Below the pieces are notes generated by a model, which was not told the DNA's origin, searched no databases, and was given only the letters and a program-made list of their open reading frames with translations. Positions 12,116 through 21,353 of a stretch of DNA of 64,000 bases are shown in pieces. This DNA comes from Roseicyclus persicicus. GTDB taxonomy: Bacteria > Pseudomonadota > Alphaproteobacteria > Rhodobacterales > Rhodobacteraceae. The stretch spans positions 186,001 through 250,000 of the forward strand of contig NZ_JAAZQQ010000005.1 of assembly GCF_012395815.1 (NCBI RefSeq). The letters are read 5' to 3'. The position numbers and the translations under genes were made by a program. The stretch's first letter is position 1, and every line of letters begins with the position of its first letter.

Positions 12116-12853
12116 CTACCCCGCCACCGCCCGCAGGAGCCGCGCGCGGGCCGGCGGCACGGCGCGGATCTCCAGCCCCGTGAACACGTGCAGCGTACCG
12201 AGGTCGCGGTCGATCACCGCGTGGTCGCTGACCCAGCCGCCCATCAGCAGGTAGGTGCGCAGGAGCGGCGGCATCTTGGCCTGCGCGCGCTTGAGGTCGG
12301 GCTTGCGCCGGAGCCGCGCGGCAAAGCGGAACACGGCCGGCGCCTTGACCCGCGGCAGCCAGCGCTTGGGCGCGATGTGCCGGTCGCGCAGGAGCGCGAA
12401 GGCGTCGTAGTAGTCGCGCGCCTCGGTGCCGTGGAAGGAGGAACAGCCGAACAGCATCTCCACCCCCTCGGCATCGACCCAGGCCGTCATCGCGCCCCAG
12501 GCGACGCGCAGGATGTCGGGGTCGCGCCAGTCGGGGTGGATGCAGAAGCGCCCCATCTCGACCATCGGCCCGTCGAATCCCGCCAGCGCCGACAGCTCGT
12601 AGAACTGCGCCGAATAGCTGCGTCCGATCTCGGCGCCCGAGGGCAGCGGCAACAGGCGAAAGCAGCAGACCAGCGTGCCCGAGCGGATGTCCTCGACCAG
12701 AACATGGGTGCAGGCGGCGTCGAAGGCGTCGGCGTCCAGCCGGTCGGCGCCGGGCCCGCGGAAGGCCAGCGTCCGCAGCCGCTGCGCCGCCGCGACATCC
12801 TCCGCGCCGTCCGCCAGCCGGGCCCGGTACCGGCCCTTCGCGAGGTTCAACAT
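12116..12853 (-). CDS. olsB: OlsB-type ornithine N-acyltransferase
   Basis: A 245-residue GNAT-like protein of the OlsB family, which makes lyso-ornithine lipid by moving a 3-hydroxyacyl chain from ACP to ornithine, the first step in ornithine-lipid synthesis. Landmarks are the N-terminal RLRTLAF, DIRSGTLVCCFRLLP, the EIGRSYSAQFYEL segment, VEMGRFCIHPDW, and LFGCSSFHGT. Ornithine lipids are common in this bacterial group. olsA is not adjacent; the neighbours are bamE and a small lipoprotein, both cell-envelope genes. Confidence 0.88.
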   Translation of the reverse strand: MLNLAKGRYRARLADGAEDVAAAQRLRTLAFRGPGADRLDADAFDAACTHVLVEDIRSGTLVCCFRLLPLPSGAEIGRSYSAQFYELSALAGFDGPMVEMGRFCIHPDWRDPDILRVAWGAMTAWVDAEGVEMLFGCSSFHGTEARDYYDAFALLRDRHIAPKRWLPRVKAPAVFRFAARLRRKPDLKRAQAKMPPLLRTYLLMGGWVSDHAVIDRDLGTLHVFTGLEIRAVPPARARLLRAVAG

Positions 12854-12940
12854 GGGGTCCGCTCCTGCCTTGCCGATCCCGTCGCCGGGTCGCCGCAGCC
12901 TAGGATGCGCCGATGTCGGCCCTGCGACAAGGGCGGCGCG

Positions 12941-13402
12941 TCAGTTGCCGCCGAGCGCGTTGCCGATGTTGATCCGGCCGAAGTTGGACAGGATCTGGCT
13001 GAGGAACGACACCTCGCGCACCGAGCTGGTGGTCACGCGCCGGGACAGCTGCACGATGTTGCCGTCCTGCAGGCCGAACTCCTCGATGTTGGTCACCCGG
13101 CCGGCCGGGTCGAAGGACACGGCGAGGATCTGCCGCTCGATCACCTGCGGCGCCTGGTAGGCGTAGTTGCGCACCCGGTAGGCGGTGTAGAACCACGCCT
13201 CGTCGCGCATCACGCCGGCGGCGCCGGGGGTGCCGATCGCCTCGGCCACCGCCTCGCGGCTGTCGCCGATGTTGACGGTGGCCAGCTCCTCGGGCGGGGG
13301 CACGTAGCCGTGGTTGTCGAAGGTCGCGGAACAGGCGGCGAGCGACAGGGCCAGCGCGAGCCCCACAAGGCCCCTGCGGATTGCGCGATGCGTCCTGACC
13401 AT
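12941..13402 (-). CDS. bamE: BamE (SmpA/OmlA) outer-membrane assembly lipoprotein
   Basis: A 153-residue lipoprotein. The signal is basic then hydrophobic and ends in a LAAC lipobox at about residues 20-23. The SmpA/OmlA domain follows: VNIGDSREAVAEAIGTP, then DEAWFYTAYRVRNYAYQ, ILAVSFDPAGRVTNIEEFG. BamE is an accessory subunit of the BAM complex, which inserts beta-barrel proteins into the outer membrane. It is divergent from the yceD gene, the standard arrangement in this group. Confidence 0.92.
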   Translation of the reverse strand: MVRTHRAIRRGLVGLALALSLAACSATFDNHGYVPPPEELATVNIGDSREAVAEAIGTPGAAGVMRDEAWFYTAYRVRNYAYQAPQVIERQILAVSFDPAGRVTNIEEFGLQDGNIVQLSRRVTTSSVREVSFLSQILSNFGRINIGNALGGN

Positions 13403-13535
13403 CTCTGCCCTCTTGCCCGATCTCGCCGGCCCCCGTGCGCCCGCCGCCCTTGCGGCGACGCCGAAAGCTTTCTATCCGCTTAGCTTACCCCGGCCCACAG
13501 GGCAAGTTTGCGACGCAGCCGAGAAAGGGCAAGCC

Positions 13536-14096
13536 ATGGCCCCGCGCGACGAGATCCTCCACCTGGCCCGCCTGCCCCGCGGCAGCGAGGCGGCCTTCGA
13601 CCTGCGGCCCGAGGCCGAGGCGCGCGCCGCGCTGGCGGCCGAGCTGGGCCTGATCGGCCTGCGCAAGCTGCGCTTTGCCGGGCGGCTGGTGCCCGAGGGC
13701 AAGCGCGACTGGCGTCTGGAGGCCGAGCTGGGCGCGACCGTGGTGCAGCCCTGCGTGGTGACGACCGAGCCGGTGACCACCCGCCTCGACGAGCCCGTGC
13801 TGCGCCGCTACCTGGCCGAGATGCCCGAGCCCGAGGGGGCCGACGAGGTCGAGATGCCCGAGGACGACACCGCCGAGCCGTTGCCGGCGACGCTCGACCT
13901 CGGGGCGGTGATGGCCGAGGCGCTGGCGCTGGCGCTGCCGCTCTACCCGCGCGCGCCGGGATCGGAGCTGGGCGAGGCCGCCTTCGCGCCGCCCGGCGTG
14001 GCGCCCCTGACCGACGAGGACGCCAAGCCCCTGGCCGGTCTGGCGGCCCTGCGCGACCGCCTGAAGGACGCGGGCGAGCCCGATCCGGAGGGGTGA
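13536..14096 (+). CDS. yceD: YceD (DUF177) protein
   Basis: A 186-residue member of the DUF177/YceD family, nearly always found just upstream of rpmF. It is thought to affect 23S rRNA or ribosome assembly but the exact activity is unsettled. Core features are LRKLRFAGRLVPEGKRDWRLEAELGATVVQ and PCVVTTEPVTTRLDEPVLRRY. The acidic middle and DLGAVMAEALALALPLYPRAPG at the end fit the family. ATG at 13536 follows GAGAAAGGG. Confidence 0.9.
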   Translation: MAPRDEILHLARLPRGSEAAFDLRPEAEARAALAAELGLIGLRKLRFAGRLVPEGKRDWRLEAELGATVVQPCVVTTEPVTTRLDEPVLRRYLAEMPEPEGADEVEMPEDDTAEPLPATLDLGAVMAEALALALPLYPRAPGSELGEAAFAPPGVAPLTDEDAKPLAGLAALRDRLKDAGEPDPEG

Positions 14097-14117
14097 CACG
14101 CAGGGCTGGAAAAGGGG

Positions 14118-14145
14118 TTGCGCCGCCCCGGAATCGGAGTATGTT
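14118..14145 (+). promoter_or_regulatory. Candidate promoter for rpmF-plsX-fabH
   Basis: TTGCGC (14118-14123) and TATGTT (14140-14145) are 16 bases apart in the 222-base gap between yceD and rpmF. This is a reasonable sigma-70-type match in a GC-rich setting. Confidence 0.35.
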
Positions 14146-14318
14146 CCCGGCCTCATTCGCCACCGGCTCCGGGTGCGGGATGACCGCTCCGTTTCCAGCC
14201 ACCCGGCGCGGGTCGGACAGGCCGCGCGAGGGGACGCCGAAGGCGACCGGAGAGACGAGAGTATTACTGCATCGGGCGGCCCGCACCGCGATCGCCCCAC
14301 AAAGACCGAGGTTGTGAC

Positions 14319-14525
14319 ATGGCTGTCCCCCAGAACCGAGTGACGCGCTCCCGGCGCGGTATGCGCCGCGCCCATGATGCGCTGGTCGCCGCGAACCCCA
14401 ACGAGTGCCCGTCCTGCGGCGAACTCAAGCGCCCGCACCATGTCTGCCCGTCCTGCGGCACCTACAATGACCGCGAGGTCATCGCCAAGGCCGACGAGGT
14501 CGACCTCGACGAAGACGCGGCCTGA
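14319..14525 (+). CDS. rpmF: Ribosomal protein bL32
   Basis: A 68-residue large-subunit ribosomal protein with the typical [20 protein letters not shown] start. It carries the zinc-binding four-Cys form (CPSC and CPSC), the zinc-containing paralogue type rather than the zinc-free one. It is the first gene of the conserved rpmF-plsX-fabH block linking ribosome and fatty-acid synthesis genes. Confidence 0.97.
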   Translation: MAVPQNRVTRSRRGMRRAHDALVAANPNECPSCGELKRPHHVCPSCGTYNDREVIAKADEVDLDEDAA

Positions 14526-14563
14526 GCCCGGGCAATTCCCGAGGCGGCGAGGCGACCGGGGGC

Positions 14564-15661
14564 ATGAGCGACGGCACGGCACTTACGGCCAAGGACGTCC
14601 CCGGCACGGTCCTGTCCATCGACGCGATGGGGGGCGACCTCGGGCCGTCCGCCGTCGTTGCGGGCATGGCGACCGCGGCCGCCAAGAACCCCGCCCTGCG
14701 CTTCATCCTGCACGGCAACCGCCCCGAGCTGGAACGGCTCGTCGACAAGCGGCGTGACCTCGCCGACCGCTGCGAGATCCGCCACGCCGAGGGCGTGGTG
14801 ACGATGGACGCCAAGCCCTCGCTGGTGGTGCGGCAGGGCAAGGACACCTCGATGTGGTCCTGCATCGAGGCGGTGCGCGCGGGCGAGGCCGGCGCCGCCG
14901 TCAGCTGCGGCAACACCGGCGCGCTGATGGCGCTGTCGATGATGCGCCTGCGCAAGATCGAGGGCGTGAACCGCCCCGCCATCGCCTGCCTGTGGCCGTC
15001 GCGCAATCCCAAGGGCTTCAACGTGATGCTGGATGTCGGCGCCGACATCCGCGCCGACGCGGGCGACCTGCTGCAATACGCGCTGATGGGGGCGAGCTAT
15101 GCCCGCAACGGGCTCGACCTGGCCCGGCCGCGGGTGGGGCTCCTGAACGTCGGCACCGAGGAACACAAGGGCCGCGCCGAGCTGAAGCTGGCCGCCGAGC
15201 TGATCGAGCGCGTCAGCGCCGCCGCCGATTTCGAGTTCGTCGGCTTCGTCGAGGGCAGCGACCTGCCCTCGGCCAAGGCCGACGTGATCGTGACCGACGG
15301 CTTCACCGGCAACGTCGCGCTCAAGACCGGCGAGGGCACCGCGCGCCTGATCCGCGACCTCTTGGAAGAGGCGTTCCGCTATTCGCCCCTGTCGCGCATC
15401 GCGGCGGTGCTGGCCTACACCTCGCTGCGCCGCCTGTCCAAGCGGATCGACCCGCGCCGGGTCAACGGCGGCGTGTTCCTGGGGCTGAACGGGACGGTCG
15501 TGAAATCCCACGGCTCGGCCGACGCGACCGGGGTCGCGGCCGCGATCAAGCTGGCCGCGCGTCTGGCCGCGGCCGGGTTCAGCGAACGGCTCGCGGCGCG
15601 CATCGCCCATGCCGAACAGGCGGCCGCGGCCGCCATGCAGACGGAGGCCGGACAAGCATGA
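14564..15661 (+). CDS. plsX: Phosphate acyltransferase PlsX
   Basis: A 365-residue enzyme that makes acyl-phosphate from acyl-ACP, the first step of phospholipid synthesis by the PlsX/PlsY route. VLSIDAMGGDLGPSAVVAG at the N-terminus, AAVSCGNTGALMALSMMRL, VIVTDGFTGNVALKTGEG and HGSADATGVAAAIK are family motifs. It is a cytosolic or peripheral membrane enzyme. It has a short N-terminal extension of about 14 residues before the conserved core. Its stop overlaps the fabH start by four bases. Confidence 0.96.
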   Translation: MSDGTALTAKDVPGTVLSIDAMGGDLGPSAVVAGMATAAAKNPALRFILHGNRPELERLVDKRRDLADRCEIRHAEGVVTMDAKPSLVVRQGKDTSMWSCIEAVRAGEAGAAVSCGNTGALMALSMMRLRKIEGVNRPAIACLWPSRNPKGFNVMLDVGADIRADAGDLLQYALMGASYARNGLDLARPRVGLLNVGTEEHKGRAELKLAAELIERVSAAADFEFVGFVEGSDLPSAKADVIVTDGFTGNVALKTGEGTARLIRDLLEEAFRYSPLSRIAAVLAYTSLRRLSKRIDPRRVNGGVFLGLNGTVVKSHGSADATGVAAAIKLAARLAAAGFSERLAARIAHAEQAAAAAMQTEAGQA

Positions 15662-16629
15662 TCCGCGCGGTACCCATCGGGATCGGTCACTACCTGCCCG
15701 CCCGCGTGGTCGAGAACGCCGAGTTCGAGGCGACGCTCGACACCACCGACGAATGGATCCGCGCGCGCTCGGGCATCGAGCGGCGCCACTTCGCCGCCGA
15801 GGGCGAGACCACCAGCCAGATGGCCGTCGCCGCCGCCCGCGCCGCGCTGGAGATGGCCGGCCTTCAGGCCGCCGACATCGACGCGGTCGTCGTCGCCACC
15901 TCGACCCCCGACCTCACCTTTCCGTCCTGCGCCACCATGGTGCAGGCCGGCCTCGGGATGGAGAGGGGATTCGCCTTCGACGTGCAGGCGGTCTGCGCCG
16001 GATTCGTCTACGCGCTGGCCAATGCCAACGCGCTGATCGTCTCGGGGCAGGCAAAGCGCGCGCTGGTGATCGGCGCCGAGACCTTCAGCCGCATCCTCGA
16101 CTGGACCGACCGCTCGACCTGCGTGCTGTTCGGCGACGGCGCCGGCGCGCTGGTGCTGGAGGCCCGCGAGGAGGCCGGCACGCCCGCCGACCGCGGCATC
16201 CTGTCGACCGACCTGCATTCCGACGGCCGCTACCGCGACCTGCTCTATGTCGACGGCGGCGTGTCGTCGTCGCAGACCGCCGGCGTCCTGCGCATGGAGG
16301 GCCGCGAGGTGTTCCGCCATGCCGTTGAAAAGCTTGCCGAAACCGCCCACGCCGCGCTGGACAAGGCGGGCGTCGCGGCGGCGGATGTCAATTGGATCGT
16401 GCCGCACCAGGCGAACCTGCGGATCATCAGCCGCACCGCCCAGAAGATGGGCGTCGACATGGACCGCGTCGTGGTGACGGTGCAGGACCACGGCAACACC
16501 TCGGCCGCGTCGATCCCTCTGGCGCTGTCGGTTGGGGTGGCGCGCGGGCAGATCAAGCCGGGCGACCTGCTGGTCTGCGAGGCGATCGGCGGGGGCCTTG
16601 CCTGGGGCGCGGTGGTGCTGCGCTGGTGA
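15658..16629 (+). CDS. fabH: 3-oxoacyl-ACP synthase III (FabH)
   Basis: A 323-residue condensing enzyme that starts fatty-acid synthesis from acetyl-CoA and malonyl-ACP. The catalytic Cys lies in FDVQAVCAGFVYAL, the His in VPHQANLRI and the Asn in DHGNTSAASIP. The ATG at 15658 overlaps the plsX stop (ATGA), so the two are coupled. The very long upstream open frame is the plsX shadow and is not part of this protein. Confidence 0.97.
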   Translation: MIRAVPIGIGHYLPARVVENAEFEATLDTTDEWIRARSGIERRHFAAEGETTSQMAVAAARAALEMAGLQAADIDAVVVATSTPDLTFPSCATMVQAGLGMERGFAFDVQAVCAGFVYALANANALIVSGQAKRALVIGAETFSRILDWTDRSTCVLFGDGAGALVLEAREEAGTPADRGILSTDLHSDGRYRDLLYVDGGVSSSQTAGVLRMEGREVFRHAVEKLAETAHAALDKAGVAAADVNWIVPHQANLRIISRTAQKMGVDMDRVVVTVQDHGNTSAASIPLALSVGVARGQIKPGDLLVCEAIGGGLAWGAVVLRW

Positions 16630-16658
16630 CGTTCGGGCAGCGGATAAGCGCCGCGCCC

Positions 16659-16699
16659 CAAGTCTCTAGATTGACTTGAGAAATCCCTTCGCTCATCCT
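16659..16699 (+). promoter_or_regulatory. Candidate ihfA promoter with inverted repeat
   Basis: CAAGTC (16659-16664) and GACTTG (16673-16678) form a perfect inverted repeat with an eight-base spacer. It overlaps a possible -35 box TTGACT (16671-16676). Seventeen bases later is a weak -10 candidate, CATCCT (16694-16699). Confidence 0.35.
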
Positions 16700-16725
16700 G
16701 TGGCATCACCAGGGGGACGGAACAG

Positions 16726-17028
16726 ATGGCAAACAAGACGCTGACACGGATGGACCTGTCCGAGGCGGTGTTCCGCGAAGTGGGCCTGTCGCGCAACGAA
16801 AGCGCGCAGCTCGTGGAACGGGTGCTGGAATTGATGTCCGACTCGCTCGTCGATGGCGAGCAGGTCAAGATATCGTCCTTCGGGACCTTTTCGGTGCGGT
16901 CCAAGGCCGCCCGGGTGGGGCGCAACCCGAAGACCGGGGAAGAGGTGCCGATCAGCCCGCGCCGCGTGCTGACCTTCCGGCCCTCGCACCTGATGAAGGA
17001 CAGGGTCGCGGCGGGCAATCGCGGCTGA
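16726..17028 (+). CDS. ihfA: Integration host factor subunit alpha
   Basis: A 100-residue DNA-bending protein of the HU/IHF family. [21 protein letters not shown], then [20 protein letters not shown] and the DNA-arm segment [23 protein letters not shown] identify the alpha subunit. It pairs with IhfB, encoded elsewhere. Its place between fabH and a MerR gene is the usual order in this bacterial class. Confidence 0.96.
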   Translation: MANKTLTRMDLSEAVFREVGLSRNESAQLVERVLELMSDSLVDGEQVKISSFGTFSVRSKAARVGRNPKTGEEVPISPRRVLTFRPSHLMKDRVAAGNRG

Positions 17029-17093
17029 GGTCGGGCCCCGCACGGCACGGGGCCGGGCCGCAGGGCAACGGGCAGAGGCGGGGCACACCGGCC

Positions 17094-17825
<732 letters not shown>

Positions 17826-17867
17826 CCCCTTGCGCCCCCCGACAAAATGAGTAGAAGGGCCGGACGT

Positions 17868-17944
17868 CGGGCTATAGCGCAGCCTGGTAGCGCGTCCGTC
17901 TGGGGGACGGGAGGTCGCAGGTTCGAGTCCTGCTAGCCCGACCA
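17868..17944 (+). tRNA. tRNA-Pro (GGG anticodon)
   Basis: A 77-base cloverleaf. The acceptor arms CGGGCTA and TAGCCCG pair fully and are followed by A and an encoded CCA. The anticodon stem TCCGT/ACGGG encloses loop CTGGGGG with anticodon GGG. The T-arm has the GTTCGAGTC loop region. It reads CCC and probably CCU proline codons. Confidence 0.96.
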
Positions 17945-17972
17945 AATCTCCCCCGCCCGGGGAACACCCGAG

Positions 17973-18008
17973 AAAACCGCCTTGCGCCGCCGGCGCGGGC
18001 GGTTTTTT
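17973..18008 (+). terminator. Rho-independent terminator after tRNA-Pro
   Basis: AAAACCGCC (17973-17981) pairs with GGCGGTTTT (17998-18006), with GC-rich loop sequence between and a run of six T (18003-18008). Confidence 0.85.
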
Positions 18009-18035
18009 CTTGGGCGAAACGGGGAACGGCCAGAG

Positions 18036-19106
18036 ATGACGGAAACCAGCCACGGGGTGCTGCCCGACCGCGCCATCGGCGCGCTGATCGACGCGGGCGC
18101 CATCACCGCGCCCGCCCGCGACGCCGACCAGGTGCAGCCGGCCAGTCTCGACCTCAGGCTGGGCACCGTGGCCTACCGGGTGCGCGCCTCGTTCCTTGCC
18201 GGCGCGGGGCGACGCGTGGCCGACCGCATCGCGGAATTCGAGATGCACCGGATGGACCTGACGCAAGGCGCGGTGCTGGAAAAGGGCTGCGTCTACGTCG
18301 TGCCGCTGATGGAGGGGCTGGCGCTGCCCGCCGACGTGTCGGCCGTCTGCAACGCCAAGAGCTCCACCGGCCGGGTCGACTGCCTGACCCGCGTCATCGC
18401 CGATGGCGGCACGGAATTCGACCGGATTCCAGCAGGTTACACCGGCCCGCTCTATGCCGAGATCTGCCCGCGGTCGTTCTCGGTCAAGGTCGCGCCGGGG
18501 CTGCGCCTGAACCAGATCCGGTTCCGCCGCGGGCAGGCCGTGCTGACCGACGCGGAGCTGGCCGCCCGCCATGCCGCCAGCCCGCTGGTCGACGGCACCG
18601 CGGTGATCGACGACGGCCTCGGCTTTTCCGTCGACCTCACGCCCAACGCCGCCGGGATCGTCGGCTACCGCGCCAAGCCGCACGCCGGCGTCATCGACCT
18701 GACCCGCGTCGGCGCCCATGACGTCGCCGATTTCTGGGAGGAGGTGCGGAGCGAACATGGACGCATCATCCTCGACCCCGCCGCCTTCTACATCCTCGTC
18801 AGCCGCGAGGCGGTGACGATCCCGCCCGACTGCGCCGCCGAGATGTCACCCTACCTGGCCATGGTGGGCGAATTCCGGGTGCATTACGCCGGCTTCTTCG
18901 ACCCCGGCTTCGGCCACGGCGTGCCGGCCCGCGGCGTGCTCGAGGTGCGCTGCCACGAGGCGCCCTTCGTCCTCGAACACGGGCAGGTGGTGGGGCGGCT
19001 GGTCTATGAACGCATGGCCGCCCTGCCCGACCGGCTCTACGGTGCGGGGATCGCGTCGAACTACCAGGGACAGGGCCTGAAGCTCTCGAAACACTTCCGC
19101 ATGTGA
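18036..19106 (+). CDS. dcd: Double-length dCTP deaminase
   Basis: A 356-residue protein of the long alphaproteobacterial 2'-deoxycytidine triphosphate deaminase family, about twice the length of the E. coli type. Two dUTPase-like folds follow each other. The first (about 20-190) has QPASLDLRLG, KSSTGRVDCLTRVIADGG and YTGPLYAEICPRSF. The second (about 200-350) has a related layout, with VHYAGFFDPGFG and VLEVRCHEAPFVLEHGQ. It should supply dUMP precursors for thymidylate synthesis. The ATG at 18036 follows the tRNA terminator; an upstream start would run through that hairpin. Confidence 0.9.
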   Translation: MTETSHGVLPDRAIGALIDAGAITAPARDADQVQPASLDLRLGTVAYRVRASFLAGAGRRVADRIAEFEMHRMDLTQGAVLEKGCVYVVPLMEGLALPADVSAVCNAKSSTGRVDCLTRVIADGGTEFDRIPAGYTGPLYAEICPRSFSVKVAPGLRLNQIRFRRGQAVLTDAELAARHAASPLVDGTAVIDDGLGFSVDLTPNAAGIVGYRAKPHAGVIDLTRVGAHDVADFWEEVRSEHGRIILDPAAFYILVSREAVTIPPDCAAEMSPYLAMVGEFRVHYAGFFDPGFGHGVPARGVLEVRCHEAPFVLEHGQVVGRLVYERMAALPDRLYGAGIASNYQGQGLKLSKHFRM

Positions 19107-19108
19107 CC

Positions 19109-20305
19109 TCAGCCGCGCAGCAGCCGCGAGTAGGTCAGGATGCCGTGCCCCGTCAGCGCCTTTGACACCCCCGCCCAGATCGGCGCGAAGGCGAGCCAGT
19201 CGGTGCGCGCCGCGCGCGCGATCTCGTCCAGCGTGCGGCGCCCGTCGACCTGCGCCAGTGCGCGCACCGCCAGTGCGGGCACCGGGATCTCGAAGCGCTC
19301 GCCCTCGTGGCTGACCGGGATGACGCCGTGCTTGGCCGCGTGCTGCGCCAGTTTCGGCCCTGTCACCCCCTTGAGGTGCGGCACCGCCTGCGGCCCCGCT
19401 TGCGCGACGCGCCCCTCGGCGGACCGCGCGGCATAGAGCACATGGGTGCGGATCGTCCCGCGCAGCGCCTCGGCCACGTCCATCCGCGCGCGGTCGTCCA
19501 TGCCGACCAGCAGGCCCTTGTCACCGAGGATCGGCAGCGGGTCGTAGAGATGCGCCTGCGGGCTGCCGGTCATCACCAGCCCCGCCCGGTCGAGCGTGTC
19601 GAGCAGCTCGCCGATGCGGAAGGGCCTGTCCTGGCTGTGCAGGAGCAGGTCGTAGAACCCCGCGTCGCTGGCGCGGTGGTCGGACAGCTGGGCGTTGCGC
19701 TTGAAGGGGTGGCCCTCGGGGATGCGCTCGAAGATCGCCTTGGCCCGCCGCAGCCGGTCGCGGGCGGTGCCGGTCAGGACGGTGCCGAACGCCTCCTGCA
19801 GCGGGTAGACGCCCGAGCGGCCGAAGGGGGCGTAGACCATCAGGCCCATGCCGCCCTCGGGTGCCAGCGCGGCGGCCAGCGCGTCGAAGCCCGCTTGCGG
19901 GTCGGGCAGGTGGTGCAGCACGCCGCAGCAGTCGATGTAGTCGAAGGGGCCCAGTTTCGGCGCGTCGAGCAACGAGCGGGTCAGGAAGGTGATCCCGGTC
20001 AGCCCGCGCGCCGCAGCCCGCGCCTCGGCGATCCGGCGCGAGGCGGTGGACAGGTCGAGATAGGTGATCTCGTAGGGCTTGCCCGCGCTGGTCAGAACCT
20101 GCGCCAGCTGGATCAGCGCGTCGCCGGTGCCGCCGCCCGCGACCAGCGCGCGGAAGGGCTGCGACCAGTCGCGTGTGCCGCCGAACAGGAAATGGTCGAT
20201 CTCGAGCGGATGGCTGGGCGAGCCGGTGATCAGCCGCGTCGCCTCGTCCGCGGGGTCGCGCTCGGGGTACGGGAACGCCTCGTACTGCTCGGTCACGCGG
20301 CTCAT
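19109..20305 (-). CDS. Class I SAM-dependent methyltransferase
   Basis: A 398-residue protein. The N-terminal EQYEAFPYPERDP is followed by a Rossmann SAM-binding domain: LVAGGGTGDALIQLAQVL (motif I), YLDLS (acidic residue after strand 2), and DYIDCCGVLHHLPDP (motif IV/V). The C-terminal 180 residues have no domain I can name. The substrate is unknown. Its start overlaps the stop of the upstream DUF3445 gene by four bases, so the two are coupled and probably act on a related small molecule. Confidence 0.82.
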   Translation of the reverse strand: MSRVTEQYEAFPYPERDPADEATRLITGSPSHPLEIDHFLFGGTRDWSQPFRALVAGGGTGDALIQLAQVLTSAGKPYEITYLDLSTASRRIAEARAAARGLTGITFLTRSLLDAPKLGPFDYIDCCGVLHHLPDPQAGFDALAAALAPEGGMGLMVYAPFGRSGVYPLQEAFGTVLTGTARDRLRRAKAIFERIPEGHPFKRNAQLSDHRASDAGFYDLLLHSQDRPFRIGELLDTLDRAGLVMTGSPQAHLYDPLPILGDKGLLVGMDDRARMDVAEALRGTIRTHVLYAARSAEGRVAQAGPQAVPHLKGVTGPKLAQHAAKHGVIPVSHEGERFEIPVPALAVRALAQVDGRRTLDEIARAARTDWLAFAPIWAGVSKALTGHGILTYSRLLRG

Positions 20306-21087
20306 GTCACGGTCTCCCCGTGGGGCATGGCGGCCAGCGCCTCGGCCGGGATCGCGGCCAGCGGCACGACGTAGGTGTGGATGGTAAATGCTACGGCATC
20401 ACTTGAAGGAACGCGCAGAAGGCATTGTTTTTCCGACCGGACATAGCGGCCCTGCGCGCGGGTGTCCCGGCGCGGGGCGGCCTCGGGGCGGGGCTGGTGC
20501 AGGGCCGGGTCGGCATAGACCAGCGCGTTCTGGCGCCACAGCGGCCGGTCCGGCCGGATCGCGTCGAACAGGCGCTGGACGCGGGCGGCCATCTGCGCGT
20601 CGTAGACACGGACGGGCCCATGGATGCCGGTGAGCGGGCGACCGATCTTTTCCGCAAGCGTCCAGCTCGCCGGAAAGCACAGCACCGCCCCCGACAGCAC
20701 ATGCTCGCCCGAGGGGCCCGGCTGCATCAGGCACAGGTCCTCCTGCACCAGCCGGGCGGCGGTGACCAGCGGCGCGTCGGCGCCGAGATCCACGGTGACG
20801 CCGTCGGGGCGCGTCACCCGGTCGCCGGCCGGCGCATAGCCGGGGCCGAGGTGGTCGAGGATCAGCGCAAGCAGCGCCGAGGCGGCCCCTTCGCCCTGCG
20901 GCGTCATCGCGTAGACCGCCGGGCGGCGCTCGACCAGCAGCCGGTCGCGCAGGGCCATCTGGCCGGCGAAGGCGTCGTCGGTTTCCAGCCAGTCGGCCCA
21001 GTCCAGCGGCTGCACCCCCGGCAGCCGCGCCAGCGCGGGCTCCATCCAGGGCAGGCGCGGCAGGGAGGACTGGCAGATCTGATCCAT
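20302..21087 (-). CDS. DUF3445 haem-dependent oxidative N-demethylase family protein
   Basis: A 261-residue DUF3445 protein. Family landmarks are LRDRLLVERRPAVYAM, VTAARLVQEDLCLMQPG, LSGAVLCFPASWTLAEKIGRPLTGIHGPV and RSEKQCLLRVP. Characterised relatives are haem enzymes that oxidatively demethylate dimethylamine-type substrates, but I cannot assign this substrate. I chose the ATG at 21087 (MDQICQSSLPRLPWMEP), which fits the family; the frame extends upstream through an Arg-rich, unlikely stretch. It is coupled to the downstream methyltransferase gene. Confidence 0.85.
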   Translation of the reverse strand: MDQICQSSLPRLPWMEPALARLPGVQPLDWADWLETDDAFAGQMALRDRLLVERRPAVYAMTPQGEGAASALLALILDHLGPGYAPAGDRVTRPDGVTVDLGADAPLVTAARLVQEDLCLMQPGPSGEHVLSGAVLCFPASWTLAEKIGRPLTGIHGPVRVYDAQMAARVQRLFDAIRPDRPLWRQNALVYADPALHQPRPEAAPRRDTRAQGRYVRSEKQCLLRVPSSDAVAFTIHTYVVPLAAIPAEALAAMPHGETVT

Positions 21088-21353
21088 GTTCGACCGGTTC
21101 CATGCCGCGACGGGGGCGCGCGGACGGGCCGCGCGGGGCTCGGCCGCCCGGCGCCGCAAGGCCGGCCGGACAGCGCCCGTGACCAAAGCCCATCGCCGCC
21201 GCGAGCGCAAGATCGACCCGCGCCCCGGGCCGTCGGGGCGTTCACGGGGCGCACACCGGGCCGCACGAGGGCGTGAGGGCCCGCGCGTCGCGGTTGCCCC
21301 GGCGGCCCGCGGCGCCCATGCTCGGGGGGCTGCCCGACGAAAGACCCCGTGCC

